This document shows positions 22,301 to 33,050 of a stretch of DNA of 64,000 nt, piece after piece (within the stretch, counting starts at the first letter, position 1; every line of letters starts with the position of its first letter). Position numbers and translations under genes: made by a program. The notes beneath the pieces are model-generated. The model saw nothing but the letters and a program-made list of their open reading frames with translations. It did not search any database and was not told where the DNA came from. Source of the DNA: Metellina segmentata (taxonomy: Eukaryota; Arthropoda; Arachnida; Araneae; Tetragnathidae); contig OX375878.1 of NCBI GenBank assembly GCA_947359465.1, positions 88,262,377-88,326,376 on the forward strand. Direction: 5' to 3'.

Positions 22301-24509
22301 TAGGAATGCGACATCGACAGCAAAATATCGATGCTTTGAAACATCGATGTTCAAATTTAAAACATCGATGCTGATAATACATCGCCCCAAAAACATCGAT
22401 GTTTTTAAACTTCGATGTTTTTCCAATTCAGTGTATTTAAACTTTTCCCCCCATTTCTTAAAACTAATTTATCAACTAGTGATGCTACATCGACAGCAAA
22501 ACATCGATGTTCAAAATTAAAACATCGAAGTTGATAATGCATCGCCCTCAAACAATCGATGTTTTTAAAATTCAGTGTATTTAAACTTTTTCCTCCATTT
22601 CTTAAAAATGGTTTAGCAACTAGAGATACGACATCGTCTCCAATACATCGATGTTTTTTTTATAAAACATAAATGTTTTGAAAACATCGACACCGATATC
22701 GCATCCCAACTTTTCAGACCCTTCACCCTTGGCCACTATGGTCTAAAAGTATGTTCAATTTGCTGATTACAAAAATTATGCTACTTGGTTATCTCTCTAT
22801 ATTAAAAAAAAGTTACCGCCGCCGCCGCAGGATTGAAAAATGTGTTGTTAAGCTCGATTCTTAGACGGTTTCCCGAGAAAGTACTGATCGGAAAAATGAA
22901 ATTAACATGCTTTGTTCTTCATCGTATTCCCTGGATAATTATTAAGATTTTTTTCCGATGCGGCTATTAGTTTAGGTTTTATTGAGTGTTAAAGTTGAAG
23001 AAGAGTGAAATTTCTTCCGCGAGTGAGTAAAACACATTCAAAATTTCAGTCTTCAGTCGTGAGTTTTTTTTAAGAGTACCTCTCAACGTAAATTTTTGCA
23101 GCTCGTCGAGTTTTTTTTAAATTGCAATTTGGTTCTTGATAATATTTTTTTGAAATTCGGGAAAAATCGGGACATTTTTGTTACTTTTTTTTAAAACTGC
23201 CGTATCTATATCTCATTACTATTAGTTTTTAATTTTTAAAATATCGCAGTATACCTCAGAATGTACTCTTTCTTACGGTGCTATTATTTTTGAAATCGGT
23301 TAATAATTAAATTGGATGCGATCAAAAGTTGGTGATACAAAATTCGGAATCTTTGGATATTTTCGCTACTTTTTGTCACAACAGTTATATCTACAGAAAA
23401 AACCATTATTTTTTAAAATTGAGAACATCACTGAATACATTACATTACACTCTTTCTTATGGTACAATTATTTTTTAAATTGGTTAATAAATAAAATCGA
23501 TGCAATTAAAAGTGGGTCATACAATTTTCGGAACTTTCAGATCGTAATTTCCGATACAAAACTAAAACTGTCATATCTATATCGTATTACTATTAGTTTT
23601 TAATTTTTTAAATATCGCAGTGTACCTCTGAATGTTCTCTTTCTTACAGTACAATTATTTTTAAAATTGGTTCATAAATAAATTAGATGCAATCAAAAGT
23701 TGGTGACACAAATTTCGTAATTTTTATTTCGCGTAGCAAATTCGCGGAGCATTGCATTCGCGGAGGGTTGTATTTTTTACTATCGTGTTTGCCAGATATC
23801 AAATTTATCGTAGCACCAATTGCCATGAAAACGATTTCTTTTTATTTGGCGAGGAAAAAGGCTCGCTTTTTTAACTCTGTTTTTCAGACGGTTTACCGAG
23901 AAAGTACAAAGTACAGATCGTAAAGTTTTTAGATTAACACGGTTTACTTAAAATTGTACAGGGAACAAGATGCAGAAGATTTTTTACTGATGCGGCTATT
24001 AGTTTAGGGTGCATTAAATGTTAAAGTAAAAATAAGTGAAATCACTTGCGAAAGAGGTATTGGTTTGCTAAGCAAACCAAACGGGATTGCATAGCAATCC
24101 CCGGGGGTCGGCGAGCAGGTTGCGAAGCCCTCGCTGTGACGTCATGGACCGGAAAGTGAAATTATGATAATACAAATTATTCAGATAGTTTCACTGTGCG
24201 AAAGGAATGTTGGTTTGCGAAGCAAACTAAATGGCAAATGTAAAAGGAGTGTTGGTTTGCGAAGCAAACCAAATGGGATTGCGTAGCAATCCCCGGGGGT
24301 TGGCGAGCGTAAGCAAGCAGGGGGCGGAGCCCCCTAGTTTTTTAAATTTTGATAACGACGCTCTTTTCATTTAAAAATAAAACATCGACTACGTAAAAAC
24401 ATCGACAAGTATAAACATCGATGTTTCAAAAACATCGACACCAATACATCGATGTTTTAAAAAAAAACATTGATGCTTCGAAAACATCGACATCGTTGTC
24501 GCAGCCCTA
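22301..24509. mobile_element. hAT-type MITE, ATCGATGT-rich, split by a Helitron
   Basis: The 8-bp TSD CTATCTAC flanks it at 22293-22300 and 24510-24517. Termini are TAGGAATGCGACATCGA and, reverse complemented, TAGGGCTGCGACAACGA. Both are variants of the TAGGGATGCGACATCGA end seen exactly in the 25148-25803 copy. Removing the 1,546-bp Helitron at 22792-24337 leaves about 663 bp, close to the 656 bp of that copy. The interior is tandem units rich in AACATCGATGTT palindromes. No transposase. Confidence 0.9.
22792..24337 (+). mobile_element. Non-autonomous Helitron, copy 2, inserted in the MITE
   Basis: It starts TCTCTCTATATTAAAAAA after a flanking A at 22791 and ends with hairpin GGGGGCGGAGCCCCC and CTAG before a flanking T at 24338, the exact A/T target rule of Helitrons. 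The paralogous MITE at 25148-25803 has GGTTA-like sequence continuing straight into TTTTTAAAATTTT where this copy is interrupted, so an empty site exists nearby. The interior matches copy 1: a short (CCG)n run, three units of about 185 bp marked by ACTCTTTCTTAC, and palindrome cassettes including TTGGTTTGCGAAGCAAACCA. No coding capacity. Confidence 0.92.
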
Positions 24510-24694
24510 CTATCTACACACGCCAATGTGAGCTGTGTTTGATATTCCAATGTTTGTTGGATTTGAACGCACAAGCTTCCTGATGCTAATGTTTACTTTT
24601 CCGACCGGGCAACCTTAGACCACAAACGTGTTCAGTTACTTTACAGAAGGAGAATTTGTTTGATTTATTTTGTTTCACAGTGTGTGTTGAAACC

Positions 24695-24975
24695 GCGGTG
24701 GCCCGGTTTTGAAGAGTTTCGAATTGAACAAAAGACCGTTGTGTACAAAGGGGGCTGGTACACATTAAATCTGTTGTGGCTTCCGATGTCCTCATGTTGG
24801 CGTGGTATGGAAGATTGCAGAGTGAAGTGCCAGCTCAGGTGTTGCCTCATCGTCTGACCGTGGTTCAAAACAACGTGGTGGTGTCCTCGGATCTTTCCTT
24901 TCGGGTTTGACCCCGGACAGCCGCCAATTGCACGTTATATTGCACTAGTGCGACGTTAAGTGAAATACATACCTG
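24695..24975 (+). mobile_element. SINE-1 copy, head eroded
   Basis: AAAGACCGTTGTGTACAAAG, GGGGCTGGTACACATTAAAT, GTGCCAGCTCAGGTGTTGCC, CGTCTGACCGTGGTTCAAAA and GTGCGACGTTAAGTGAAATA appear in the expected order. The upstream head is partly recognisable (GTTTCGAATTGAAC) and belongs to the alternative head type. Confidence 0.85.
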
Positions 24976-25147
24976 TCACTACTAAGTAGTTCCGAAGTGT
25001 CGAACATTGCACGCATTGAAGAACGCATGGGGGGGGGGAGCGGGGGGAGTCCAGAGTCCAGCGCTCGTGAGTTAGTAGGGAAAGGGCGTGTTGCCATGGA
25101 TCACTGGAGTTGATTACTGAGCTGTTAACTATTCGAACAGTACACAC

Positions 25148-25803
25148 TAGGGATGCGACATCGATGTCGATGTTTTCAAAACATCGATGTATTTAACATC
25201 GATGTATTGGAGTCGATGTTTTTGTAACATCGATGTATTGGAGTCGATGTTTTTGTAACATCGATGTTTATACTTGTCGATGTTTTATTTTTAAATGAAA
25301 AAAGTACAGTTATAAAAATTTTAAAAATAACCAAGTTGCATAATTTTAACAATCAGCAAATTGAACATACTTTTAGACCAAAGTGACCAAGAATGAAGGG
25401 TCTGAAAAGTAGAGATCCGACATCGATGTCAATGTTTTCTAAACATTGATGTTTTAGAAAAAAAAACATCGATGTATTGGAGTCACTGTCGCATCACTAG
25501 TTGCTAAACCAGTTTTAAGAAATGGGGAAGCAAGTTTAAATACACTGAATTTTAAAAATATCGATAGTTTGGGGGCGATGCATTATCAACTTCGTTGTTT
25601 TAATTTTGAATATCGATGTTTTGCTGTCGATGTCGCATCAAAAATTTCTAAACCAATTTTAAGAAATGGGAAAAAAACTTTAAATACACTGAATTTTAAA
25701 AACATCGATGTTTTTGGGGCGATGCATTATCAACATCGATGTTTTAATTTTGAACATCGATATTTCAAAACATCGATGTTTTGCTGTCGATGTCGCATCC
25801 CTA
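25148..25803. mobile_element. hAT-type MITE, ATCGATGT-rich, intact
   Basis: The 8-bp TSD GTACACAC flanks it at 25140-25147 and 25804-25811. The 17-bp ends TAGGGATGCGACATCGA are perfect inverted repeats, and the TAGGGATG start with an 8-bp TSD is typical of hAT. The interior carries more than a dozen ACATCGATGT-like palindromes and two tandem units of about 160 bp marked by CTAAACCAGTTTTAAGAAAT and GGCGATGCATTATCAAC. A degenerate inner copy of the terminus (TAGAGATCCGACATCGATG) lies near 25412. No coding capacity. Confidence 0.93.
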
Positions 25804-25835
25804 GTACACACCACAGGTTCGTTTCCTCTGTGTGT

Positions 25836-26144
25836 GCCGACCAACCAGTCTGGTGGTTAAGGTGTTAGCCTCTGGATAGGAAGGTTTCTGGTTCGCAACC
25901 GTGTTAGTGCTTGGATGTTTGTAAGCGTTTGGTGCACCTTAAATCTATCGTGGGCGAAAGTCTTCACGTTGGGTTGGTGTGGAAGTTTGGAGAGTGGGGT
26001 GCCAGCTCAGGTGTTGCCTCGTCATCTGACCGCGTTTCAAAATAATTAGGTGTTGTCCTCGGATCGTTTCCTTAAGGGATTGATCCCAGACCGTCGTCAA
26101 TAGCCCGTTGTGTTGCTCTAGTACGATGTTAATCAAAAATTACT
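25836..26144 (+). mobile_element. SINE-1 copy with TSD
   Basis: The short direct repeat TCTGTGTGT flanks it (25827-25835 and 26145-26153). The head CCGACCAACCAGTCTGGTGG then GGTTAAGGTGTTAGCCTCTG is followed by a decayed B-box (GGTTCGCAACC). The body is complete to GTACGATGTTAATCAAAAAT. Confidence 0.88.
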
Positions 26145-26309
26145 TCTGTGTGTTTTACACTCATGTGTTAACAAAGCAAGCTTTCTTTGTGTGTGCATGT
26201 CTATTTACACGACGTTGTTTGACGCAGCTTGGCCAAATATTTACCTTGCACCTTAAAACCTAACCAACCAACCAGCTTCAAATTAGGTACTAGGTTAAAA
26301 CTTAATCAA

Positions 26310-26475
26310 GAAGGTTGTTTGCTTTTTTTTTTTTGGTTTTATTGCGCAAGGGCCATATTTAGCCATGCTGCGCCAAACAGAAGCCATACAATATCAAGTA
26401 ATAGGCAGAACACAGAATGAAAGTGTTTTTGACACAGAAGAGAAAGACATCCAGGGAAGAACGTAATCAGGTAGG
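26310..26475. mobile_element. R3 dispersed repeat
   Basis: AGAAGGTTGTTTGC, a T run, GGTTTTATTGCGCAAGGGCC, AGCCATGCTGCGCCAAACAG, CATACAATATCAAGTAATAG and GACACAGAAGAGAAAGACAT align with 8595-8840. No protein or TSD seen. Confidence 0.7.
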
Positions 26476-26544
26476 TAAATAGATAGTTGAATTAAATCAC
26501 TTGAGCAATACAAGTAGCTACTTTCAACAAACCAGAGAGAGGAT

Positions 26545-27190
26545 TAACCCAAAGGGAAAGCTCTGCGAACACCTCATACTTTTGAATCGCTGTCAAATGA
26601 TGAGTGCACACCAGAACTACCACTAATCTCTCCAAACTGCCACACCAAGCCAACGTAAGGACAGATGAGGCCACGAGAGACTGAACTTACACCATTCCCC
26701 ACGTACGCGACATTCTCTGACTGAAACTAGTCTGGAACTCGCAATCCTCCGGTTACGAATCCGCCATTCAGGTAGGTTACCGCGGCCCTGGAACGTAATG
26801 AAAGCGTTTCACAACCGGTGGTCTTTAGCTTTGGTGATTTCGGTTCCCAATTTATGGTTCGATGCCGAAATCTATACCACTGGTCTCATCTCACTTCATA
26901 ATTTTGAACCGCTGTCAGATGATAAGGGCACACCATAACTAGCACTCCACTCTCCAAACTGCCATACCAAGCCAACGTGAGGACAGTTGATGCCACGACA
27001 GATTTTATCACACCATTCTCTACGTACGCGACAGTCTGATTGAAACTAGTCTCGAACTCGATATCCTCCGATTACGAATCCGTCATTATTCCAACCAGGT
27101 TACCGCGACCCTGGAACGCAATGAAAGCGTTTCCACAAGCGGTGGTTTTTTGCTTTGGTGATTTCGGTTCCCAATTTATGGTTCGATACT
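26545..27190 (-). repeat. Tandem duplication of a 322-bp unit carrying a SINE-1 relative
   Basis: Two copies are offset by about 322 bases: TGGAACGTAATGAAAGCGTT near 26788 and TGGAACGCAATGAAAGCGTT near 27110, each followed by TTTGGTGATTTCGGTTCCCA and TTATGGTTCGAT. Each copy contains a minus-strand SINE-1 relative (CACTCTCCAAACTGCCATAC, AGCCAACGTGAGGACAG) with a third head type whose minus-strand B-box reads GGATTGCGAGTTC in the first copy. Head and flank were duplicated together, so this is segmental duplication, not two insertions. Confidence 0.85.
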
Positions 27191-27720
27191 ATTGATAACG
27201 AGTTGGCGGGGGAAAACCATCCACGGCGACACCTCTTTATATTCTTGCGTATCGTTTTCTTATGTGCTGTCACACTTTTCTACCTGACACCCTGTCGACT
27301 GCCTTCTCGTGAGAGCCCGCACTGCGAATTAGAATCTGCCAAATCCAAAAGAGCCATTTCTGGAATTTGCATGGCTGAAGAGAACTCCCTTCCCCACGAG
27401 CAGGTCGGTATATCCGCCCATCGAATTCCGCTGGGTGCAGGCAGGGGCACGCGAATTCATTTCCTAACCGGCCCCTCACGGAGATCTCCAGCTCTCATGC
27501 GGGAGAGATTTCACGGGGAAACCTCGGCAGTCAAAAGCAAAAATCGAATCGGTAATAAACGAGGCAGAACCGGTTTGCCTGTATGTCTCGCGCCGAACTC
27601 GCGCCTTTTCCCTGTAATTATCTCACCTGAGAGTCACCTATTTTGTCAGGGTTCACCAGGGGGGGATAACGGTGCTTAAGCCTAATCTTTCTCCACCTCT
27701 TCTGGCTCCTCTCCGCACCT
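27190..27720. other. GC-balanced unique island with 174-codon frame
   Basis: This is among the most GC-rich non-repeat parts of the window. A plus frame of 174 codons (27155-27679) crosses it but starts inside the duplicated repeat, shows no recognisable domain and has an unusual composition for a protein. An overlapping minus frame of 69 codons is also open. Open frames on both strands in GC-balanced DNA fit chance plus composition. Best read as candidate conserved noncoding DNA. Confidence 0.35.
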
Positions 27721-29340
27721 CTCTTGGGTTTTCCTTTCGATTCTCGTGATGCATTTCTCGCTTTTTCTAAAGGGAAAGGGATACTTGTCTCTGGTACTGG
27801 GGAGCTTCTTTGGTGTATTCCACTAGAGTGTGTTTAATTTAACCTGCGAGGAGAGTAATAGAGTTCTTATTTAAGGGACTAGTTAGCTTCAGGTTTGTCT
27901 TACCACTCTTTAGTCAGTTTTGCTCCACGAAGTTCATCTTCAGTTCTTAGTGAAGAGACAGTAGAGATTTTCTGATACAGATCCGCAAGAGTAGATCAAA
28001 TTTAACTATCGAGAGTTATCTTCAGGTTTGGTTTATCGCTCTTCAGTTAGTTTTGTTAGACGAAGCTCTTCTTCAGTTGTGTGCTCTCAGCACCTCTCTT
28101 GGATTTTCCATTCGATCCTCGTGATGCATTTCTCGCTTTTTTTTAAGGGCAAAGGGGTACTTGTCTCTGGTAGTGGGGAGCGTCTTTGGTGTATTCCACT
28201 AGAGTGTGTTTAATTTAGCCAGCGAGAGTAATAGAGTTCTTATTTAAGGGACTAGTTAGCTTCAGGTTTGGCTAACACTCCTTCAGCACTCTTTAGTCTG
28301 TTTTGCTACACGAAGTTCATCTTCAGTTCTTAGCGAAGAGACAGTAGAAATTTTGATACAGATCCGCAAGATTAGATCAAATTTAATCATCGAAAGTTAT
28401 CTTCAGGTTTAGTTTATCGCTATAGTTAGTTTTGTTAGACGAAGCTCTTCTTCAGTTCTTAGCTTAGAAGCTGTAGAAAATTTGTCGATTGAGTTCCGTA
28501 GAGTATATCAGGTTGAATTATCAAGAGTTCTTAACTTGAAGACAACTTATCTTCAGGTTTGGTTTACCACTTTGCAATCATTTTTGCTACTAGAAGCTTA
28601 CTTCCAGTTTTTAGTTTACATACATCAGGAAGCTTGTAAATATAGTCTTGCGAGACTATATTCAATTTAACTATCAAGAATTTTAGAAATACAGAGTTCT
28701 TAACTTGAGTACGTTATCTTCAGGTTACGTTTATCGCTCTTCAGCCAGTTTTGCTACACGAAGTCTCCAGTTTCTACCTGAGAGACAGTGATATTTGTTG
28801 ATACAGTTCCAATAGAGTATATGAAATTTAACTATTCAGAGTTCTTAACTTGGAGACAAATTATCGTCAGGTTTGGTTTACCGCTCTTTTGTCAGTTTTA
28901 CTGTACACTGCTCATCTTTAGTTCTTGGCTTGGAGACAGTAGAAAGATTTGATACAGTTCCACTCGAGAATATCAGATTTAACTATCGAGAGATTTTAAC
29001 TTGGATACTAGTTATCTTCAGGTTTGGTTTATCGCTCTTCAGTTCGTTTTGATACGCGAAGTTCATCTTCAATTCTTAGCTTAGAGATAGTAGTACATTT
29101 TGTAGATTGTCTCGCAACACTATATTGAATTTAACTATCAAGAATTAAGGAAATATACATAAGTTCACTTGAGTAAGTTAACTTCAGGTTTGGTTTACCA
29201 CTCAATCAGTTTTGCTCTACGAAACTTAGCTTAGAGATTAAGAAGATTCGTTCCGTAAGAGTAAATCACATAAACTATCTAGAATTTTGTAAATATGCAG
29301 AATTCTTACATCTTGAGGACAAGTTATCTTCAATGTGGAT
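27718..29340. repeat. Diverged tandem array, about 150-bp unit, nine or more copies
   Basis: ATCTTCAGGTTTGGTTTATC or a variant recurs near 27887, 28020, 28260, 28401, 28551, 28718, 28865, 29015 and 29181, mostly 133-167 bases apart. Each copy has a TTTTGCTACACGAAGTTCAT-like block, a TTCTTAGCTTAGAGACAGTA block and an AATTTAACTATCGAGAG block. A 126-base piece (27718-27843, with CACCTCTCTTGG and GTATTCCACTAGAGTGTG) is repeated at 28087-28218, showing a later duplication of about 370 bases. Confidence 0.88.
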
Positions 29341-29367
29341 GGATTATAACTCTTAAATCAGTTGTTG

Positions 29368-29402
<35 letters not shown>

Positions 29403-30784
29403 ATATATTCCAATTAATAATTGCTATTATTGTGTCAGATTTCTTATTCTCTCTCTGACAGAAGGGAGTTTGTCACACAGAGTTAGTATGTTTAATTATT
29501 GAGAATACTTTAAAGTAAACAAAAAAAGTAAAAGCTGTACTTAGTTTAATTTTTGGTAGAGCCATGTTGGATTTAAAGTTCCACATTATGCTTTTCCTAT
29601 GAAAATGTTTCCTACGTTACAGTAGAATGTAAGTTAAAACGCAACAAAAGTATGTTCAGAATGTTGACGTACAGCTCGTTGAAAAATCCTTAACACGAGA
29701 AGTTCTAATGACAACAAGAACAAATATTCTAAAGATGTTTTTAAATGTTACCACAATTGGGCAGCTAAAAAATAAAAATAAAAATAATTGAACGGCAAAC
29801 GATTTTTAATTCTTCGCGAGCCAATATATCAATGCACTCACCCAAACGAAAATGATTCGGCATTCTCGGAAACAATAACTATCCACAACCTCCAAAACGC
29901 TATGTTTAATATCACTTAAACCATGTTTAATGTAAGTCGGAATATAAAAAATTAGGAGACGCAGCAGTCAAAGATTAATAGATTTCTAAGATGACAATTC
30001 AAACATAGCCTTAAGATTTCTCTCAGACGGCTTAACATTTACATATCTGTAAAAGATCACGGTGAGTTCATCTTGGAAAATTTTCTTTTCAATTGAGCAT
30101 GCAAATTTATGTATCACAGGGAACGAAGAAATTAAAAATGAAATGAAACATAAAACACATGTTTCGTTCTTCGAAACAGGAATCCGTGATTTTTCTTGGA
30201 ACCTAGCATTTCATACCCAGTGTGTAAGTGACCTTGGTACGAAAAACTCAATTATATTTTCTAATCACAATAACATTAGTTAAAAACAAGAGAGAGAGAA
30301 TTTAATTGGACAATAAAAACCCAGCATTCAAAGCGCTTACTTTAGCTTCTGACGATTAATATTCGGCACAGTTACAGCAAAAATCGAACGGGGAATTTGT
30401 CGGCAAAGTAAATTAAATGCAGTTCTTAAGTAACGCTAAATAAAAGTTTAATCCTTTAATAGATATATTCGATTTGTTAGCAATGCTTAAGGAATACTCA
30501 TAATGACTCACTAACCACGTCGAATTAGTTAAGAATATCCTGGATAAAAGATTCTATTTGTTAAAAAAGTTTAAACACAGGTCAGAAATTATGTCGGAAA
30601 GGCTGCAGGTTACAGAAGGAATGATTGTGGGTAAACTCCTAGAGGATTAATTAGATTAAAATGAATTTAGTTAAGACAAATTTTAAATACAATAGAATCA
30701 AATACATTTAAGATAAGTGCTTTTGTTTTAAAACGACTTTTTTCTAATCTGTCTAAAATATGGATACGCTGCATCCCGGTTAGA
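29341..30784. other. Unique DNA with (GA)n microsatellite
   Basis: A GA dinucleotide run lies at about 29371-29398. The remainder is AT-rich unique sequence with no plausible gene. Confidence 0.55.
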
Positions 30785-31075
30785 AAAACATACCAGCCAC
30801 CGGAGAGTTGCAAGTTTAAAATTCGATTCAACCAAAGACCGTCGTGTTCATGAAGGATGATGCAGGTTAAATCTGTCGTTTTCTCAGTGGTGTGTAAGTT
30901 TGAAGAGGGGAGGTTCCAGTTCAGCTGTGATCTCGTCATTTGACCGTGATTCAAAATTTCGAGGTGTTGTCGTTGGATCTTTTCCTTTTGGAATGATCCC
31001 TGATCATTGTGCCCCTTTGTGCTACTCCAGTACGGCGTTAGTGCAATTACTTATCTACCTACCTGTCTAAAATGC
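30785..31075 (+). mobile_element. SINE-1 copy, diverged, alternative head
   Basis: TTCGATTCAACCAAAGACCG, CGTGTTCATGAAGG, GTTCCAGTTCAGCTGTGATC, ATTTGACCGTGATTCAAAAT and CAGTACGGCGTTAGTGCAAT keep the SINE-1 order. Several deletions mark an old copy. Confidence 0.8.
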
Positions 31076-31849
31076 ATGAAATATTAACTACTCAAATCCA
31101 AAAAAATATCATTAAAGGAATAAAAATATCGAAACAAAAAATAGTATTACAATGTAAGTAATAATGGCCGTCGGTTTTATCGAGTGTTAATGGGGAACAG
31201 AATTTAATGAGGTTTCCCCGTGCATTTATTATTTTTTACAACAGCGAAGAAGCAATTTTTCGCCTTGTGAATGTTTCAGCGCCCTTTGATGCCCCTTTTA
31301 CGATCTGAAATTTCGACGGACCACTCTACGGATTTATTTATTGGCCGTTGCTCGGTTTCGCTGGTGTTCATTTCCTTAATGATGTAGGAGGGCGGTTCAG
31401 ATCACGCTTCATCAATTTCTACAATAACTGATGAATTAATTGCTCGCCTTATTTCTGTGAAGGTCAATGCCAGCAAAACTGATTGGAATTGCTGATTCAC
31501 TTGATGAACCTTAAACGAGTTTCCATCCACAAAGTGATTGTCTTACCCGTTGTTGAAAATTCTCAAGATTTATCAATCAAAGAAATATTTTTTTTTGCCC
31601 TCTGAAAGATTGTTCATTGAAAAAGGTGCCAATGATTTTGCCCATCGCGTTTTTTTCGACACTGTTTTTTTGGATTAATATTAAAGGTTATTATGTCTTA
31701 ATGTGTTAACGACCTAAGGAAGTTAATGATTTGCTGAATGAGAAAAATTGACTTCATTGAAATTCATTTGAAAATTGGCACCATTATGTGATTTTTACAG
31801 CTTTGATCGAGGAATAATACTGACAAATGACAAAAATAAATATATTGCC
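31076..31849. other. Unique DNA, GC-balanced part at 31190-31500
   Basis: The 31190-31500 part is complex, non-repetitive and contains homeodomain-like core strings such as GATGAATTAATTGC and TTTATTTATTGGCC. No coding frame. A regulatory element is possible. Confidence 0.3.
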
Positions 31850-32216
31850 TAGGGCTACCAATCTTCCTGAATTGCCCGGAATGGAAGTTGCTGTCCAGAA
31901 TCTAGGTTGAATGTCAAACTGTCCGGGAATTTCATAGAAAGCTATCGAACAATATCACCTGCACTCCAAAATAATTCTTTCTGTAGCATTTCGGATTTCC
32001 AGCTGGTGTCCCCTTATCAGCTGATCCAATAAACTAAGAACAAAATCCTAAATACATAATAATAGAATAAAAACATAAAGAAGATTTCGTTTTTTTTGCT
32101 CTCCTGAAAATGCAGCATTTAGACATACGACCTTTTGCACTTTGAGTGACGACATAAATATTTTCAGTTTTGCGCAAGAAGTCCCGGAATTGTCTCAGAA
32201 AAAATTGTCAACCCTA
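31850..32216. mobile_element. hAT-type MITE with TAGGG-CAAT termini
   Basis: The left end TAGGGCTACCAATCTTCCTG corresponds, reverse complemented, to TAGGGTTGACAATTTTTTCT at the right end, with CCCGGAAT and CCCGGAAT-like blocks next in. The 8-base flanks match at only 5 of 8 positions (ATATTGCC, ATCTCGGC), so the TSD is decayed or the end is off by a few bases. No transposase. Confidence 0.65.
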
Positions 32217-32743
32217 ATCTCGGCAATCTTTCCACGCGAATGTTTACCTAGCTCAAAAAAGGTGAAGTTTTGCTTACTTTAATTCATGTAGAAGATATAG
32301 TCGTAATCCTTTTTGAAAAACCAGGGCGTGTAATTAAAGACGTAAATTGTAAATGGACTGAGCAGTGCTACTGAGAGGAGCTTCAAAAACTGAATAACAT
32401 GTAGACTAGTAGTCATGTGACTGCTCTGTGGAAAATTGAGTTGGTTGACCTTTTGGTATCTTATTGCCTCGTTCAGCAATAAGCATAGTATGACTAGGTA
32501 GATATAAAAAATTCGAATTGCTGAAAAAAATGGTTAAATTATGGTTATAAAGCGTGCTATGAAAAATGGTGACAAAAGTGGTGAAAACGCCAGTCTCTTA
32601 CTATATCTCGTAAACCAATGGACGAGTCTTCTCCCGTCAAAAACACCAATCACATGATGAAAAATTTGTTTCAATCCGGCAAACGAAAGCACATTAAGAG
32701 TGGGTGGGTTTGCGTTCTGCTCTTGCAACCTGCGAGTTGCCGG
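32217..32743. other. Unique DNA, nothing recognised
   Basis: Short open frames (66 and 88 codons, minus) occur without recognisable domains. The second overlaps the tandem duplication that follows. Confidence 0.4.
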
Positions 32744-33050
32744 AAGCGTCAATTTTATTTCTGTTGATTGAATTTCTTCTCTTCTATGCCAAAAAAACAT
32801 TTTTTATGAGTAGTTTATTTGCTTAATATCACTGGGCACACATTGTTCAAATATGGCCATTGTGCTATAAAATCCAACCAACTTAACAAAAAATTGCAGG
32901 CGAGGTCAATTTTATTTCTGTTGATTTAATTTGTCTCTTCTGTGCCAGGAAAACATTTCTGATGTGTAGTCTATTTGTTTAATAACACTTGGCATAGCTT
33001 ATTCAAATATGTCCCTTGTGTGCTATAAAATCAAACCAACTTAATACTTT
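32744..33050. repeat. Two-copy tandem duplication, about 164 bp unit
   Basis: GTCAATTTTATTTCTGTTGA starts at about 32743 and again near 32907. Both copies continue with a GCCAAAAAAACAT/GCCAGGAAAACAT block, TTTGTTTAATAACACT-like sequence and GCTATAAAATCCAACCAACT. Confidence 0.85.

Noticed and set aside
22301..24509. Single large autonomous hAT element
   Set aside because: The extra 1.5 kb is a Helitron with its own ends and no transposase frame; the net element equals the small MITE.
25029..25047. Possible G-quadruplex or regulatory G-run
   Set aside because: Simple G-rich slippage tract without other supporting features; likewise 50473-50486.
27155..27679. 174-codon plus frame as a gene
   Set aside because: Starts inside duplicated repeat DNA, has an overlapping opposite frame and no domain.
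28087..29340. CRISPR-like regular repeats
   Set aside because: Units are long, contiguous and diverged with no short identical repeats separated by unique spacers; the genome is eukaryotic.
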